A DNA stretch of 64,000 nt from RGIG1828 sp045654685 (GTDB lineage Bacteria > Bacillota > Clostridia > UMGS1810): the NCBI GenBank assembly GCA_045654685.1, contig JAZONV010000023.1:1-64000 (forward strand), in the 5' to 3' direction. The notes beneath the pieces are model-generated. The model did no database searches and was not told where the DNA came from. It saw nothing but the letters and a program-made list of their open reading frames with translations. Shown here piece after piece: positions 16,310-26,583 of the stretch. The position numbers and the translations under genes were made by a program. The stretch's first letter is position 1. The number at the start of each line of letters is the position of its first letter.

Positions 16310-17269
16310 TTACTCAAAGGATCTCAAAAATTCACACTCACCGCTGATTGTATATCCATCTATTGCCGCCGGCATGAAGAAACTGTCACCGGGAACGAAA
16401 CTATATTCTTTCCCGTCATATATTATTTTTCCTTTGCCGTCGGTAAACAAAAGCATTTCAAATTTATCTGTTTCTTTTTCTATATCATATTTTTGGGAAA
16501 TTTCATATTTTTCAACCGTAAAATATTCACAGCTTGTAAGTGTTCTGAATTTTCCGCCCGGGATTTCCTTTTCGGGAAAAGATTCAGGGATGTTTCCGTT
16601 GTTTTCATAGTTGGTTGCCAAAACAGCCTTTTCCACATGCAACGGACGTTTGTTGCCGTCTTTGTCCACTCTGTTATAATCGTATACTCTATAGGTTGTA
16701 TTTGAGCTTTGCTGAATTTCAGCAATCAGAATTCCGTCTCGGATGGCATGAATTGTTCCTGAAGGAATGTGAAGAAAATCACCTTTTTTTACGGGAACAT
16801 AATTCAGATAGTCTTCAAGGGTTCCGTCTTCTATAGATTTTTTAAGTGTTTCGGGTGTGGTTCCCTCTTTGATGCCAAAAACAAGGTTTGCACCGGGTTT
16901 TGCATCCATTATGTACCACATTTCTGTTTTTCCCAATTCACCGTTTTCATATTTTGATGCAAAATCATTGTCCGGGTGAACCTGAACAGAAAGGGAATCT
17001 TTAGCGTCAAGAATTTTTACCAAAAGCGGAAAAACTTCTGTATCTTCACGTCCAAGCATTTCTTTTTTATTTGAAAATATGACTTCCTTAAGAGTTTGTC
17101 CCTCATACTCACCCTCGGCTACAAGGCTGAGTCCGTCATTATGACAGGAAATCTCCCAACTTTCTGCAGCAGTATCAAAAGGAACATTTTTGTTGAATTT
17201 TTTCTTTAAACTGTCTCCGCCCCACAGATATTGTTTGAAAACAGGTTGGGTTTTAATGGGATATATCAT
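16310..17269 (-). CDS. manA: Mannose-6-phosphate isomerase, class I
   Basis: A 319-residue cupin metalloenzyme interconverting mannose-6-phosphate and fructose-6-phosphate. Zinc ligands appear in SVQVHPDND, KTEMWYIM and SGTIHAIRDG, as in short Bacillus-type ManA. The N-terminus FKQYLWGGDSLKKKF is also typical. The start at 17269 behind GGAGAGG is preferred over the ATG 14 codons upstream. It probably supplies or drains hexose phosphates for surface polymer and sugar metabolism. Confidence 0.93.
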   Translation of the reverse strand: MIYPIKTQPVFKQYLWGGDSLKKKFNKNVPFDTAAESWEISCHNDGLSLVAEGEYEGQTLKEVIFSNKKEMLGREDTEVFPLLVKILDAKDSLSVQVHPDNDFASKYENGELGKTEMWYIMDAKPGANLVFGIKEGTTPETLKKSIEDGTLEDYLNYVPVKKGDFLHIPSGTIHAIRDGILIAEIQQSSNTTYRVYDYNRVDKDGNKRPLHVEKAVLATNYENNGNIPESFPEKEIPGGKFRTLTSCEYFTVEKYEISQKYDIEKETDKFEMLLFTDGKGKIIYDGKEYSFVPGDSFFMPAAIDGYTISGECEFLRSFE

Positions 17270-17388
17270 CTGCGTTATTCCTCTCCTATAATATCTTATA
17301 AATAATATCACAAATATGACAAAAAGTCAAATAAATGAGCATTAAAAAACCGATTATTGACAAAACTCAAAAACAAAATCTTATATTA

Positions 17389-17417
17389 TTGACTTTTTAC
17401 ATATGCTATAATATAAT
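17389..17417 (+). promoter_or_regulatory. Promoter of the lipid kinase gene
   Basis: TTGACT (17389-17394), a 17-bp spacer and TATAAT (17412-17417), 77 bases before the kinase ATG. A second TATAAT overlaps at 17407. Confidence 0.7.
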
Positions 17418-17493
17418 TACTGTGTTGGATAAAACTTTTTAGAACGATGATTGATATATACAGACTGTCTTGCCAATGAAAGGATTCTTTGTT

Positions 17494-18381
17494 ATGAAAA
17501 AGGTACTTCTTATTATCAATCCCCATTCGGGAAAACTCAAAAACAAATCTATGTTTTTTGATATAATAAATATTATGTCTGAAAATGATTGCATTGTGAC
17601 AATCCGTCTGACAAAAAGAATCGGAGATGCAAAGGCAATTGCGAAAGAGGCTTGCGAAAGCAAACTCTACGATTCCATTGTATGTTCAGGCGGTGACGGT
17701 ACACTTAATGAAGCTGTGTCAGGCTCAATTATAAGCGGATGTCCAATTCCAATCGGTTATATACCGTCGGGAAGCACCAATGACTATGCAAGAAGCCTCG
17801 GATTGTCATCTGATATGCTGGAAGCCACAGAACGTGCAATCAACGGAAATGAAATTGACATAGATGTCGGAAACATCAACGGACTTCATTTCAACTACAT
17901 TGCATCCTTTGGTGCCTTCACCTCTGTTTCCTACAATGCTCCCCAATCCCTGAAAAAACTCCTCGGTCATATGGCATATGTCCTTGCAGGAATAAAAGAC
18001 ATTGCAAACATAAAGGCCATACCCGTTAAAATTGAAAGTTATGACACAAAAATAGAAGACGAATTTTTGTTTGGTGCTGTCACCAACACCACATCCATCG
18101 GCGGAATTGTCCGTCTCAATGAGTCGGTTGTCGGTTTTAATGACGGCGAATTTGAAGTTTGCCTTGTGAAAAAGCCAAAAAATCCTGCAGACCTTATGAA
18201 GGTTATTGTGGGAGCTTTGAACTCCGATTTTGAAAGTGACTGCTTTATGTTTTTCAAAACCAACAAAGTTCATTTTGAAATGCCTGATGGCATTGACTGG
18301 TCAATCGACGGCGAAAAATTTGACGGTGCAAAAAGTGTTGATGTTGACGTTTTGCCAAGTGCCGTAAAACTTATTATTTAA
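17494..18381 (+). CDS. Diacylglycerol kinase-like lipid kinase (DagK/YegS)
   Basis: A 295-residue soluble lipid kinase. The catalytic-domain motif GGDGTLNEAVSG is at about 66-77, preceded by LLIINPHSGK and followed by GYIPSGSTNDYARSLG, the DgkB/YegS nucleotide and substrate site. It phosphorylates diacylglycerol or a related lipid for phospholipid and lipoteichoic-acid recycling. The ATG at 17494 behind GAAAGGA is used, eight codons after the first in-frame ATG. It is a single gene with its own promoter and terminator. Confidence 0.9.
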   Translation: MKKVLLIINPHSGKLKNKSMFFDIINIMSENDCIVTIRLTKRIGDAKAIAKEACESKLYDSIVCSGGDGTLNEAVSGSIISGCPIPIGYIPSGSTNDYARSLGLSSDMLEATERAINGNEIDIDVGNINGLHFNYIASFGAFTSVSYNAPQSLKKLLGHMAYVLAGIKDIANIKAIPVKIESYDTKIEDEFLFGAVTNTTSIGGIVRLNESVVGFNDGEFEVCLVKKPKNPADLMKVIVGALNSDFESDCFMFFKTNKVHFEMPDGIDWSIDGEKFDGAKSVDVDVLPSAVKLII

Positions 18382-18412
18382 TTTGAACATAAGAAATTAT
18401 GATACAACAAAA

Positions 18413-18461
18413 ATGGTTGTTACCACAATCTTTGAAGACTATGGTAACAACCATTATTTTT
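18413..18461. terminator. Convergent terminator
   Basis: A 13-bp perfect stem (ATGGTTGTTACCA/TGGTAACAACCAT) with a 16-base loop, flanked by A- and T-runs, sits between the convergent lipid kinase and XRE-PfkB genes. Confidence 0.82.
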
Positions 18462-19682
18462 TTACCAGTTTGCTTTAGCTCTTTCCATTTCTTTGTTCAT
18501 TCTTTCAATTTCCGAAAGGGGTTTCATTCCGCTGATGGAATCGCTTTCAGAAAGATTGCATGCAGCTGCACAGGATGCAAGTTCAAGCATTTCCTTGATT
18601 TCTATGCCTTTGTAGAGGCAATAGATACAAGCTGCACAGAAAGCATCACCTGCACCAACGCTTCCCTTTATGTAACCTTTTGGAAGACTGAGAGATGGAA
18701 CCGCTGCAAAATTGCCTTCAGAATCAAGAGCGAATCCACCCTCGGGGCAATGAATTACAGCAACATCTTTAACACCACATTCCATAAACATTTCAAGTGT
18801 TTTACGGATATTTTCAAGATTTATTGAACCGTCGGAATTTCTGGGTTCCAACCCCGAAACACCGCCGCCTTCTGTTTCATTCATAATTGCATAATCACAA
18901 TATTTGAGAGCAGGAACAACTTTCTGACGGAATTTTTCAGATGTGTCACTAACAACATCTATTGAAGTTTTAATTCCTTTCTCCTGAACTTTTGCAAGAA
19001 GTTTTGCCATTTTTGTGCCATAGTCTGCATCCTCCTTGTCAAATTCATCAAGAAGAAGAATATATCCTGCATGGAATATGTTGCAGTTCAGGGCATCAAC
19101 ATCAATATCATCAGGTGAGAAAATTCTGTTTGCTCCTCTGTCGTGGAAGAAAGTTCTTATTCCGTTGGATTCAACACTCATAACATCGCTGTAACTTGTG
19201 GGAACATCCGATGTCACCTTCACGCCTGAAACATTTATGCCGTGAGCCTTCATAGTATCACAGACATATTTTCCGAAATCGTCATCACCAACCAAACCAA
19301 TTGCACTTAAAGGTACTGATGGGTCAATTTTGGCAATGTCTATTGCTGTGTTTGGCACGCATCCTCCAACTGCTTTTGAAGAATAGAGAATGTTAGAAAG
19401 CATTGTTTCCTTTGGATACTGATCTATAATTTTTACATTGTCCACAAGAATGTTTCCGGCAAACACAATGCCTCCGTCACCATTGTTCATTATATAATCA
19501 ACGGAAACGTCAAATATTTTTGCAATTGCAGGGAACTGTGTAACCTCGGGATATCCGAGACCGCTTTCCCACTTGCTGACTGTTTTGTTGCTGATTCCGA
19601 GAAGATCTGCAAGAGCATTTTGTGTGAGGCCCTTTTCCTTTCTCAAATCTGCAATTGTTTTTCCGATTGCCTGTTTATTCAT
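18462..19682 (-). CDS. XRE HTH fused to PfkB-family sugar kinase
   Basis: A 406-residue fusion. Residues 6-65 form an XRE/Cro helix-turn-helix (DLRKEKGLTQNALADLLGIS, then NKTVSKWESG). From about 70 to 385 is a ribokinase-type PfkB domain with N-terminal GGCVPN and the C-terminal signature GSVGAGDAF carrying the catalytic Asp. PfkB enzymes phosphorylate sugars or nucleosides. Fused to a DNA-binding domain it may be a sugar-responsive regulator, a trigger enzyme, or both. The ATG at 19682 (AGAGG seven bases upstream) is used rather than one 10 codons earlier. The nearest upstream gene is an AraC regulator. Confidence 0.85.
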   Translation of the reverse strand: MNKQAIGKTIADLRKEKGLTQNALADLLGISNKTVSKWESGLGYPEVTQFPAIAKIFDVSVDYIMNNGDGGIVFAGNILVDNVKIIDQYPKETMLSNILYSSKAVGGCVPNTAIDIAKIDPSVPLSAIGLVGDDDFGKYVCDTMKAHGINVSGVKVTSDVPTSYSDVMSVESNGIRTFFHDRGANRIFSPDDIDVDALNCNIFHAGYILLLDEFDKEDADYGTKMAKLLAKVQEKGIKTSIDVVSDTSEKFRQKVVPALKYCDYAIMNETEGGGVSGLEPRNSDGSINLENIRKTLEMFMECGVKDVAVIHCPEGGFALDSEGNFAAVPSLSLPKGYIKGSVGAGDAFCAACIYCLYKGIEIKEMLELASCAAACNLSESDSISGMKPLSEIERMNKEMERAKANW

Positions 19683-19775
19683 ATTATAACCTCTTTTCAT
19701 AAATTCTATCAAAAGTATAATTCATAGTGTAATTATACTACCATACGAAGATTTTGTAAAGGTTTTTCAGAAAAT

Positions 19776-20642
19776 CTATTCTCTTTTAAATTCTTCCCTG
19801 TATCCGATTGGAGTATATCCGGTTTTTTCCTTGAAAACACTATAGAATCTTTTTTTATCTTCATACCCTACCTGCCTTGCAATGTTCTCTGCAGTCTCGT
19901 CTGTCTCAATCAGAAGTTTTATTGCATGGATTATTCTTTTTTCGCATATATATTCTTTCAGACTTTTGTTAAAAGTTGTCTTGAAAAGTCTGCCAAGATA
20001 TGCCGGATTATAAAAACACTTATTTGCAAGAGATGTGAGAGTCAGATTTTCCTGATAATTTTCATCAATATATTTTAAAATATCAGGAGTGATTGCGCTG
20101 ACGATGCTATGAGGTTCACTCTCTCTGAAGGTTCGTATGATCAGAGAAAAAACAAGTTTCATATATCCATCCAGGGCAAGTTCAAAGCCCGGTTTTCTCT
20201 CTCTCGATTCTTTTTCCATTTTGGAAATGAGTTTTTCAATTTCAACTTTTCCCGCCTCCGAAAGCCTTATGACCGGAGGACGTTTACTTTCATCTTCAAA
20301 ATATTTATCAAGAATGAAAAATGAGAATATATCATAAACTGTCTGTGCGCTGGCAAGGTGTTCACTCAGATATTGAGGTTTAACAAAAAAATTGCAGTAA
20401 TGGAATTTTTTCTCGGAAGAGAATGAGTGAGTCTGATTGTAGCCTATCAAAAGAACTTCTCCGCTTTCAACATCATACGGAACTCCATCTACTCTTTGGA
20501 CGCTTTTTCCGTCTGAAACATAGACCATTTCAATGAATTCATGTTTGTGAAGTTCACAGCTTCCTTCACCATCCCAGGATGTTTTGGATATTCCAAAGGG
20601 AATATAACCCTTTGTAAATACTTCACTTTCAAAAATACGCAT
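19776..20642 (-). CDS. AraC-family transcriptional regulator with cupin domain
   Basis: A 288-residue regulator. The N-terminal AraC-type cupin (about 1-150, with CELHKHEFIEMVYVSDG) probably binds a sugar, and the two-HTH AraC domain is at about 190-288 (LTSLANKCFYNPAYLGRLFK, then NIARQVGYEDKKRFYSVFKE). A start at 20642 behind AAAGGAG is preferred over 20660. Such proteins usually activate carbohydrate genes nearby. Possible targets are the EamA transporter upstream or the degraded carbohydrate block beyond it. Confidence 0.9.
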   Translation of the reverse strand: MRIFESEVFTKGYIPFGISKTSWDGEGSCELHKHEFIEMVYVSDGKSVQRVDGVPYDVESGEVLLIGYNQTHSFSSEKKFHYCNFFVKPQYLSEHLASAQTVYDIFSFFILDKYFEDESKRPPVIRLSEAGKVEIEKLISKMEKESRERKPGFELALDGYMKLVFSLIIRTFRESEPHSIVSAITPDILKYIDENYQENLTLTSLANKCFYNPAYLGRLFKTTFNKSLKEYICEKRIIHAIKLLIETDETAENIARQVGYEDKKRFYSVFKEKTGYTPIGYREEFKRE

Positions 20643-20678
20643 TTCATTCTCCTTTTCCATATTTTATAAAATTCGCAT

Positions 20679-21578
20679 TTACAGTTTCTTTTTCACGCTC
20701 AAAACCTGAACTCCCCAGACGCCCACAACAATCATTATTGCGCTGACAATCGTTACGACGCTGAACTTTTCGTCAAGAAAGATTATCCCTGCTATGACAG
20801 ATACAACAGTTGTGATATTTGAAAATACTGTTGTTTTTGCCACAGGAAGATGAGTGTTGGCATAGTTCAAAAACAAAAATGCCGCAACAGATGAAATGAC
20901 ACCCAGATACAAGATTGAGAGAGTGTATGGAGCAAATGCAAAATTGGAAATTACCCCTATAGGATTTTTAATATTTTCAAAAAAGGCTATGCAGACAAAG
21001 GTTATAAGCCCTATTATTGTCATTGCGTATGTACGCTCCAGAGCGGTGAATTCACCTGAAATTTTGCGACTTGTAACATTGTAGGCAACAGAGGATATTA
21101 CTGCACCGAAAAGAAGTATTATTCCCGGGATTGTAACAGTTCCGTCAAGCTTGCCCGATGTTGCCATAACAGCAACTCCAAGAACCGATAAAACCGTGAA
21201 AACATATTGCATCGGAGCGGGATACTCTTTTAAAAATATCATGCCGCCAAAAATCGAAACAACCGGTATAAGAGAAATCATAACCGATGAAAAGCCGCTT
21301 GTGGTCATTTCGATTCCATAGCTTTCAAAGAGAAAATAGAGAACCGGCTGAAAAACAGACATGAGAAGCAGTTTCAAAATATTCTTTGAAAACTTAATAT
21401 TCACTTTTTTAAATATCATCACAAAAGTCAATGCCACAAATGCCACCAGATATCTGTCTGCGATTACGGTAAGGGGCGAAGCATATCCCAAAGCAATTTT
21501 TGTGAACATGAAACTGAATCCGAAAATAAACTGTGCCATAATGGCGGCAAGTGTTGCTTTTACTGTTATAGATTTCAT
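20679..21578 (-). CDS. EamA/DMT-family transporter
   Basis: A 299-residue membrane protein with ten hydrophobic helices in two EamA repeats (FGFSFMFTKIALGYASPL in the first, FLFLNYANTHLPVAKTTVFS in the second), the drug/metabolite transporter fold. The substrate cannot be told from sequence. It is followed 18 bases later by the AraC regulator and is probably co-transcribed with it. A strong 21-bp hairpin separates it from the upstream gene fragments. Confidence 0.88.
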   Translation of the reverse strand: MKSITVKATLAAIMAQFIFGFSFMFTKIALGYASPLTVIADRYLVAFVALTFVMIFKKVNIKFSKNILKLLLMSVFQPVLYFLFESYGIEMTTSGFSSVMISLIPVVSIFGGMIFLKEYPAPMQYVFTVLSVLGVAVMATSGKLDGTVTIPGIILLFGAVISSVAYNVTSRKISGEFTALERTYAMTIIGLITFVCIAFFENIKNPIGVISNFAFAPYTLSILYLGVISSVAAFLFLNYANTHLPVAKTTVFSNITTVVSVIAGIIFLDEKFSVVTIVSAIMIVVGVWGVQVLSVKKKL

Positions 21579-21717
21579 AAAGATTTTCCACCTGTAGTTC
21601 TTAAGATTTTTCCGAAGATAATATTTATTAATATGTTATCACAAAGACTCACATTAATCAAGATTAAGATTGAAAATATTTCCCATATCTGCCACGATTC
21701 ATAGTATCAGAAACAAT

Positions 21718-21764
21718 AATAGGGAATGTAAATTAATTCGACAAATTAATTTACATTCCCTATT
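21718..21764 (-). terminator. Perfect 21-bp stem hairpin
   Basis: AATAGGGAATGTAAATTAAT and its exact complement form a 21-bp stem with loop CGACA. It probably terminates transcription leaving the GH20/SLH fragments, although the stem is unusually long and perfect. Confidence 0.65.
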
Positions 21765-21780
21765 GTATTTTGGAAAATTT

Positions 21781-22407
21781 TTAATCAAATATGTATACTG
21801 CCTGAGGTGATGAATAATAACATTTAACAAGCACTTTGGAGCAAGAAGAACCAACATGCTTATATGTTTTTATGACATCTTTTGATGCAGTAGATACGGT
21901 TCCACCGCTTACATATCCGCAATCACCTATTGCCATTGGTATGTACATGAGGGTACCGTCAGGCCGTCTGATTGCCGTTGATGAATCTCCGAGAAGATAT
22001 ACATCACCATAGTAATAATGGTTTCTTGTATTATCCTGCATTGAGCCGAGAACTGTTTTTGAAGCATAGTCAAAATCTTTGGAAACTGCTGTCACATATC
22101 CCGCTGCATCAACATTGAATCTGATGAAATCTCCCGGAACAAAAGTGGAATCCCCGTTTGTTATAAAAGATGCTTCAGGTTTCATGAGATAGGTGTTGAA
22201 GCGGTCAGCATAATAAACCTCGATTTTGTATACAACATCTCCCTCATCATTTAAAACCTTTCCGAATTTTGAAACAATACCGCTGCTTGATGTTTCATCA
22301 ATTGTTGCGGCATATGTGTCTGTTTTGTACACAAGTGCTTCTGCTCTTCCGACTTCATTTACGTTACACATATTTTTCAATCTCGGATTTTCTGGCAGAA
22401 ATAACAT
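21781..22407 (-). pseudogene. C-terminal fragment of a secreted SLH/CAN-type protein
   Basis: A 208-codon open frame whose apparent start lies inside the GH20 gene and out of frame with it. Recognisable content begins around NVNEVGRAEALVYKT and continues with beta-rich repeats (GDFIRFNVDAAGYVTAV, GDCGYVSGGTVST). This is the style of C-terminal domains of large Clostridia SLH-domain surface proteins. It has no signal peptide, no credible ribosome binding site, and is joined to GH20 coding sequence near 22365. I read it as the tail left after a deletion. An alternative is an assembly join. Confidence 0.6.
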
Positions 22408-24013
22408 TCAGGAACAATTCCATTCCCTTTTCATAATTTCTGAAATTCCATAAATCCTTGTATTCTTCGTAAATTTCATCAGCAAGACCCACAAGATATT
22501 TTGCTGTGTTCTTGTCAATTCCGGAATTCATTCTCAATTTACACAAAAGTGACGAGAAAATGACCATATTGGAATTTACGATAATTTCTCTTTTATATCT
22601 TTCGTCCATATCAAGAGTCTTCACATCATCAATTATCTCTTTGACATAACGTGCCACATTATCAAAATAATAATCTCTTCCGCAGTCGTCAAGGTCAAAG
22701 TAGGCACAATGCTTTCTGACAGATACATCCTGCCACAGAAGCATTCCGCAAATGGTTCCGAGACGTACTCTTTCAGGTTCTAAAAGATAGTAGTTTGCAA
22801 GTCTCTGAAGTCTTTCGGACACCTGTGTTCCTCCGAACATGAAAAAGTCAAGAAAATCTCTGGCTCTTCTGTCAAAATAGGTTTCCATGATAAGTTCTTT
22901 TTCTTCTTCTTCAACATTCCAGGCATACATTGCACCGACTGCCGCCGGGAGATAACTCCAAATTGCAAAATGAGGATGCCCCTCTCCGCCACAACTCCAA
23001 TCTGTTACAAGATAGCCTTTTGCACCAAACTCTCTGCCTATTTCGGCTGTTGTTCTGAGGTTTGCCGTTGTGGTTTCAAAACGACCTGTGAGAGAATAGT
23101 GGGTATTGCAGGAAGGACACACATAGAAATCTACACCTTTTTCCTTAAGGTCTCTGCAATGCTTTTCCATCTTACGTTCGTCTTTATATTCGTATCCCCA
23201 TTCAAGAGCAACAGCGCCTTCAGGAATCATTGTGAATGAATTTGGGTATCCGGTAATCATATCAGCCCAGAACTGAACACGTTTTCCGTGATTGCTGTGA
23301 ATGTAGTCCGCAATACGATTAAGATTTTCCATGAAAAGAACATCTCTTCCCTTTTCGTTACAATATTCTTCAAGTTCGTATTTTCCAAGACCTCCTGCCT
23401 CATCAAGACCAATATTCACATATCCCGATGAAAAGTATGGAAGAAGAGAATCGAAAATCTTGTCAACAAGTTCGGTTGTTTCCGGGTGAAGGGGATTGAT
23501 TGTTGAAGTTTTTTCTCCCCTCTCATATCCCACTTCGAGATGTTTGTATTCATCTCTTGAAAGCCAGTTTTCCATATGACCGAAACAGTTCTGATTGGGA
23601 ACAAGGTCAACGAAGCGCTCTTTGCAATATTCATCCAGCTCTTTTACATCTTCCGGAGTAAGACAATCTATGTCTTTTGTAACATCCGCAATGAGCGGAT
23701 ATTTAAAGCAAAAATTATCCATATACAACTGAAATTCATTATATTTCAAAAGAGCAAGAAGGTCTATAACTTCTTTTATGGTTTCCTTTTTCGGCATACG
23801 TCCGCGGCTGATGTCAAGCATATATCCGCGTCTTTCAAAATCGGGTCTGTCTTCTACTGTGCAACAAGGAGCCTTGCCGTCACCTCTTTTAAAAAGCTGA
23901 AAAAGGCTTGTTGCAGCTCTGAATGTTCCTTCTTCGTCTGAAGATGTGATAAGAACACCATCCGAATTTATTGTAAGTTTATATTCTTCTTTTGATAACT
24001 CTTTATCATAAAT
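22364..24013 (-). pseudogene. GH20 beta-N-acetylhexosaminidase, 5'-truncated
   Basis: The main open frame (internal Met at 23821, 485 residues) is a GH20 catalytic domain with DISRGRMPKKETI, the strand FQLYMDNF and the catalytic Asp-Glu in NIGLDEAGG. It would release GlcNAc or GalNAc from glycans. The same frame stays open upstream to 24013 (LTINSDGVLITSS, EDRPDFERRGYMLD), showing part of the N-terminal GH20b domain. That domain is cut at the junction with the heparinase-like gene, with no start codon. The 3' end runs into the SLH fragment. Either a remnant or an assembly chimera. The catalytic domain itself looks intact. Confidence 0.72.
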
Positions 24014-26156
24014 TCAAGAGTCACGTAGTTTTCAGGGTTCCCTTCTTCACGGAGAATAACAGTCTTTCCGTCATCTGATATTTCAGCACTCTGCAAAGTA
24101 TGCATAAACCAATACATTGTACACTCTTTGGCCGGAGTAACTTCATCACGGATTACAAGGCTTTTTCTTTTATCCGCAAAATACATTCCTCTTTTTGCCG
24201 TTTTTGCCTTTCCGTAGTTTACACCGGTAAGATCCATTGTGCAAAGAGCACCCATTGGTTTGGATTCACAGCGCGCAAATGACACATACCCCAGATCAAA
24301 TTCAGAATTTTTATCAGGAGCCACAATAAAGCAGTTGTGACCTTCAGCCCTTTGTCTGTAATATTGCCAGCGTGGTGCATCTATGGTCTCACCTGACCAG
24401 AATCCGGGCACATTAAAGTTTTCGGCTCCGATATCTATTGTCCATTGCACGTCATTTGCATAGAATGAAAATGTGCCCATGTCCATATGTCCGTGACCAA
24501 TATATAATCCTCCTGCCGTTCCACCTTTTATGCCTGCAAAAGTTTTTTGTGTTTCCATATCCCATGAATCACGAACCGTGAGCACTTGCTGATCTGAAAA
24601 AATCTATCAAGAGGAAGTGTCTTTGGTTCGCAAAAAACATCAGGATCATACCACAAAAGTGCACGCCAGTCTCCGTCAAAGCCATAGAGATTCCAAAAAG
24701 CAGAAAGATTTTCATAGTCTTTGAAATGATTGCCCAACCACAAAAGTCCCTCTTCCGAGTTGATACTTTGATTTGAGCAATCCTGAAATCCGAAAGCTCC
24801 CTGGGGAGATTGAATGTGAAGAAAATAACTCAAAACATTATTTAGGCCGCAAGCTTTATCAAGACTGTAGGTGTGACCGAAAATCTTTTTCAGGGTTGAC
24901 ATTTGAAATGCAAGATAATACAGGGTCATTGACGCATATCCGATGCCTTCAAACCATGAACCGGTTGGGTCATACTGGGAAAGACCATATTCAAGACCTC
25001 GTATTGATGCAGATGTGCAATAGGCAGAATATTCGGGGAACACATCAAAAAATGCAATGCCCATCATTGCTGCGCCTGCTTCCATTACCATACAATGATT
25101 TCCCAGTTCAAAAAGTGCATGAATCATTCTTTCGTGCCGTCCCTGAAATCCTTCTATGTATATATAAAATCCATTTTTGACAGCACCGTCTTCAATAATT
25201 TTGCGTTGCTCATCCGTGTAGGTGTCATAAAGCCAGTCATATCCGAGAGCATAACCAATTGCCATTGCTCCCACATCTATGGAATGTTCGGGATGCCATG
25301 ATGGAAAATTGGCAATGGATTCCATTTCTCGCCATGCTCTTTTTGAATATTTGCTATCTCCCGTAAGGTGATATGCCATGGCTAAAGCACTTATTCTTTT
25401 TATAAAATCATTTGATACGTACCAAAGACGTATATTGTCACGCAGTTCATATATGAGAACCTCCGATGTTGCAACAAATTCATCTGCATCTCTGATCACG
25501 TCCTCTGCCCACTTTTTCATGTTTTCATCAGTTTTTGTCATCTGTCGAATACGGGCAAAATCTGATGCATCAGCCATTATTCTCGGATGTTTTCCTGCAT
25601 ATCCGCATGATGCGAAATCCGATTTTATCTTCTCCATATCAGGGCGCTCATAAAGCGCATAGTCATTTATTGCCTGAAGACTGTTGTCTTCAGGTATTTT
25701 AATCTCGTAATCTGATATCAAAAACATTCCGCCGCCATGTACGGAATCATCGTAGCAGACATTCTTTCCCAAGACACATTCACACATGTCTTTTAGGGGA
25801 ATATAAAATGTGTCCTCTTTTTGAAACGGAGCCACAGACAACGAAACATCTTTACCATCTATGCTGACTGTTTTTTCACCTGAAAACAAAGCTGTCTCAC
25901 CTATTTTGACAAATTTTGAATCTGCATCATATGAGACTTCGTATCCGAATGCATCTTTAAAGAATGAAATGGGAACAAATATTGATCCGTCGATTTCTAT
26001 GGGATAATGCAGGTTTTTCACACCGTTACATGTGAGAACTCCGCTTCTTTGATGATAGGCGATTTTATCTTTGAAAAAATTTGTATCCGCATTATCTTTT
26101 ATCCAAATGGACTCATTCTCTGAAAAAGATAATGTGATATGAGGTTGAGTATTCAT
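23968..26156 (-). pseudogene. Heparinase II/III-like polysaccharide lyase, frameshifted
   Basis: Two overlapping frames make one gene of about 725 codons. The first part has a copper-amine-oxidase-N-like stretch (about 45-160, FVPISFFKDAFGYEVSYD) and an alpha/alpha lyase barrel (DWLYDTYTDEQRKII, WFEGIGYASMTLYYLAFQ). The second holds the heparinase C-terminal beta domain (GHGHMDMGTFSFYANDVQWT, HNCFIVAP). The shift falls at a run of six A (24597-24602). A seventh would restore the frame through DRFFSDQQVLTVRDSW. No signal peptide is evident, so an intracellular oligosaccharide lyase is possible. The 3' end is also joined abruptly to GH20 sequence near 24010. Confidence 0.75.
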
Positions 26157-26297
26157 GGTACATCCTCCGTAACGATAATTTTTGACTTCTTTAAAATTCA
26201 GTATATCACAAATTTATCAATATGTATGTATCCAAAATAAGCTAAAAAAGTATTATAAATTGTTCTTTTGTGATTTTTTCATTGCATATTAATCGTG

Positions 26298-26453
26298 TTA
26301 TATTTCAGACTTTCTTTTTAACATAAAAAGTTGCCCTTTAGATAGTCTTGTGGGGAAAGAAATTGTTTTGCCGCTGAACATATCCCTAAATGTCCGAACA
26401 GCTCTGTCGCAAAAATCATATTCTCCGTCACTACTTGTGTAGAGAGATAGCAT
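26298..26453 (-). pseudogene. Short remnant ORF, possible enzyme C-terminus
   Basis: In the 427-base gap between the lyase and the CBM32 fragment there is a 51-codon open frame reading MLSLYTSSDGEYDFCDRAVR and ending FMLKRKSEI. Its composition looks like real coding sequence, but there is no ribosome binding site and a stop lies just upstream. I cannot name the family. It fits the pattern of leftover gene pieces in this block. The remainder of the gap is AT-rich without recognisable features apart from the terminator at 26522. Confidence 0.3.
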
Positions 26454-26521
26454 ACAGTCAAATTATTGTAAACCTAAAGTTCGTAGATATATAATCCGAA
26501 AACAACTGTAAAAAATCCGAA

Positions 26522-26547
26522 ACGGCGGTGCATTGCTACACCGCCGT
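26522..26547 (-). terminator. Terminator after CBM32 fragment
   Basis: A GC-rich 9-bp stem ACGGCGGTG/CACCGCCGT with an 8-base loop is followed on the minus strand by TTTCGGATTTTTT. Confidence 0.8.
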
Positions 26548-26583
26548 ATGTTTTGATAAAACTTATTTTGCTGTTTTAAAACC

